Made by a program: the position numbers and the translations under genes. Below the pieces are notes generated by a model. The model ran no database searches and was not told the origin of the DNA. It was given only the letters and a program-made list of their open reading frames with translations. This document shows, one piece after another, positions 58,046 to 58,613 of a stretch of DNA of 58,613 bases; within the stretch, counting starts at the first letter, position 1, and the number at the start of each line of letters is the position of its first letter. The stretch is from Rhizomucor pusillus (Eukaryota; Mucoromycota; Mucoromycetes; Mucorales; Lichtheimiaceae). The stretch spans positions 1 through 58,613 of the forward strand of contig FWWN02000313.1 of assembly GCA_900175165.2 (NCBI GenBank). Reading direction: 5' to 3'.

Positions 58046-58369
58046 TTAGCTTCAGGATACCTATGCAAGTAAGAAATCGATTAGCATCCAAAGTCATTGA
58101 TGTACTCTTAGTATTTGATACTCATCTTTGCTCTTGATACATCGGGCTGTGCAAGGAAACCTAGAAAAGCAGATGAAATATCTTGTTGTTCAAATAATAC
58201 TCATCACCATCGTAATCCAAAATGTAAAGCTTTTTATCATCATCACCGTAGTGTCTTTGACGCGTATCCTGATTTGCAATTAGGAATTGGGAACCTTGAC
58301 CAGACTGCATAGAGGCTGCCATCACTGCTGCTGTTGCTTTACCCTCCCAACAGCGAACATCAGAATCAG

Positions 58370-58600
58370 CACAGTTTCCGCATCAAATATGTGTTGCCTG
58401 TACTGCTTGTGACATCTATCCTCCAAGATGTAGCCGTTCGAACTGACAGTCCTGCATCAAACCACGCGAGGGACACTGCGGACCACGGATACAGGCTTCA
58501 CCGAGAGCCACCGCTCTACTGAGACCGTTTTGAAGCCCCTGGTTGCCCCACTTCATAGGAGCGCTTTGGAGCAATGAGCACGTTTTTCTTGGTTCTTTTC
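58370..58600 (+). repeat. end sequence of the inverted-repeat element family
   Basis: The sequence atgtgttgcctgtactgctt...catcaaaccacgcgagg...ggagcaatgagca matches the minus strand of 22515-22320 (tgtgttgcctgtactgctc...ggagcaatag) and, more weakly, 2320-2123 minus and 1505-1680 plus. It is followed by a T-rich tract at 58580-58610, as in the 21.7 kb copy. The window ends before any second end can be seen. Confidence 0.55.
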
Positions 58601-58613
58601 TTTTTTTTGGGGG

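Noticed and set aside
1..58613. A dedicated secretory or biosynthetic gene cluster
   Set aside because: Several Golgi/ER genes lie near one another, but they are housekeeping genes mixed with unrelated ones, and no backbone synthase, tailoring set or cluster regulator arrangement is present.
1..58613. CRISPR arrays, bacterial operons, ribosome binding sites
   Set aside because: Spliced nuclear genes throughout; no direct-repeat/spacer array was seen.

Overview
The window is nuclear DNA of a filamentous fungus, most likely an early-diverging one (Mucoromycota, probably Mucorales). Protein genes carry many short introns of about 50-90 nt with GT-AG ends. The gene set mixes fungal families (Zn2Cys6 regulator, Dsc3, Ypq-type PQ-loop transporter) with families usually lost from yeasts (Integrator subunit 7, a paxillin-like LIM protein, GMPPA). 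The species call is inference from gene content; no ribosomal RNA marker or tRNA was recognised.

Layout. 1-3119: no credible gene; degenerate repeats, an inverted-repeat element (about 1500-2325) and a repeat block (about 2430-2725). 3120-21143: a dense gene block with protoglobin, Drs2-type flippase, FabG/OAR1-like reductase, GPATCH8-like protein, casein kinase 2 beta, GMPPA, a paxillin-like LIM protein, a plasma-membrane syntaxin and DENR/Tma22. 21144-25370: gene-poor, with a second inverted-repeat element (about 21680-22515). 25371-40236: RAD51, a weak hypothetical gene, casein kinase 1, GGA adaptor, Dsc3, polyprenol reductase, transaldolase, peroxisomal acyl-CoA thioesterase and Ras. 41143-56472: an uncharacterised multipass membrane protein, a single-span protein with what looks like a degenerate septin-type G domain, ribulose-phosphate 3-epimerase, PQ-loop transporter, INTS7 and a Zn2Cys6 transcription factor. 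56473-58613: gene-free, with further copies of the left-end repeats, the block copy in inverted orientation.

Functional themes. Several neighbours act in the secretory/endosomal system: flippase, GMPPA (GDP-mannose supply), syntaxin, GGA, Dsc3, polyprenol reductase (dolichol) and the vacuolar PQ-loop transporter. Transaldolase and ribulose-phosphate epimerase are both in the non-oxidative pentose phosphate pathway. Eukaryotic gene order rarely implies a pathway, so these are noted as themes and not as a cluster.

The observations most worth following up are: (1) a Zn2Cys6 domain assembled from four exons including a 7-nt microexon; (2) a membrane-anchored protein with a septin-like but apparently nucleotide-binding-dead G domain; (3) a protoglobin with a C-terminal hydrophobic anchor; (4) an inverted-repeat element family whose end sequence neighbours a second repeat block at both window ends; and (5) an Integrator subunit in a fungus. 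All gene spans below run from start codon to stop codon and include introns. Exon joins were inferred by eye from splice consensus, reading frame and family similarity.
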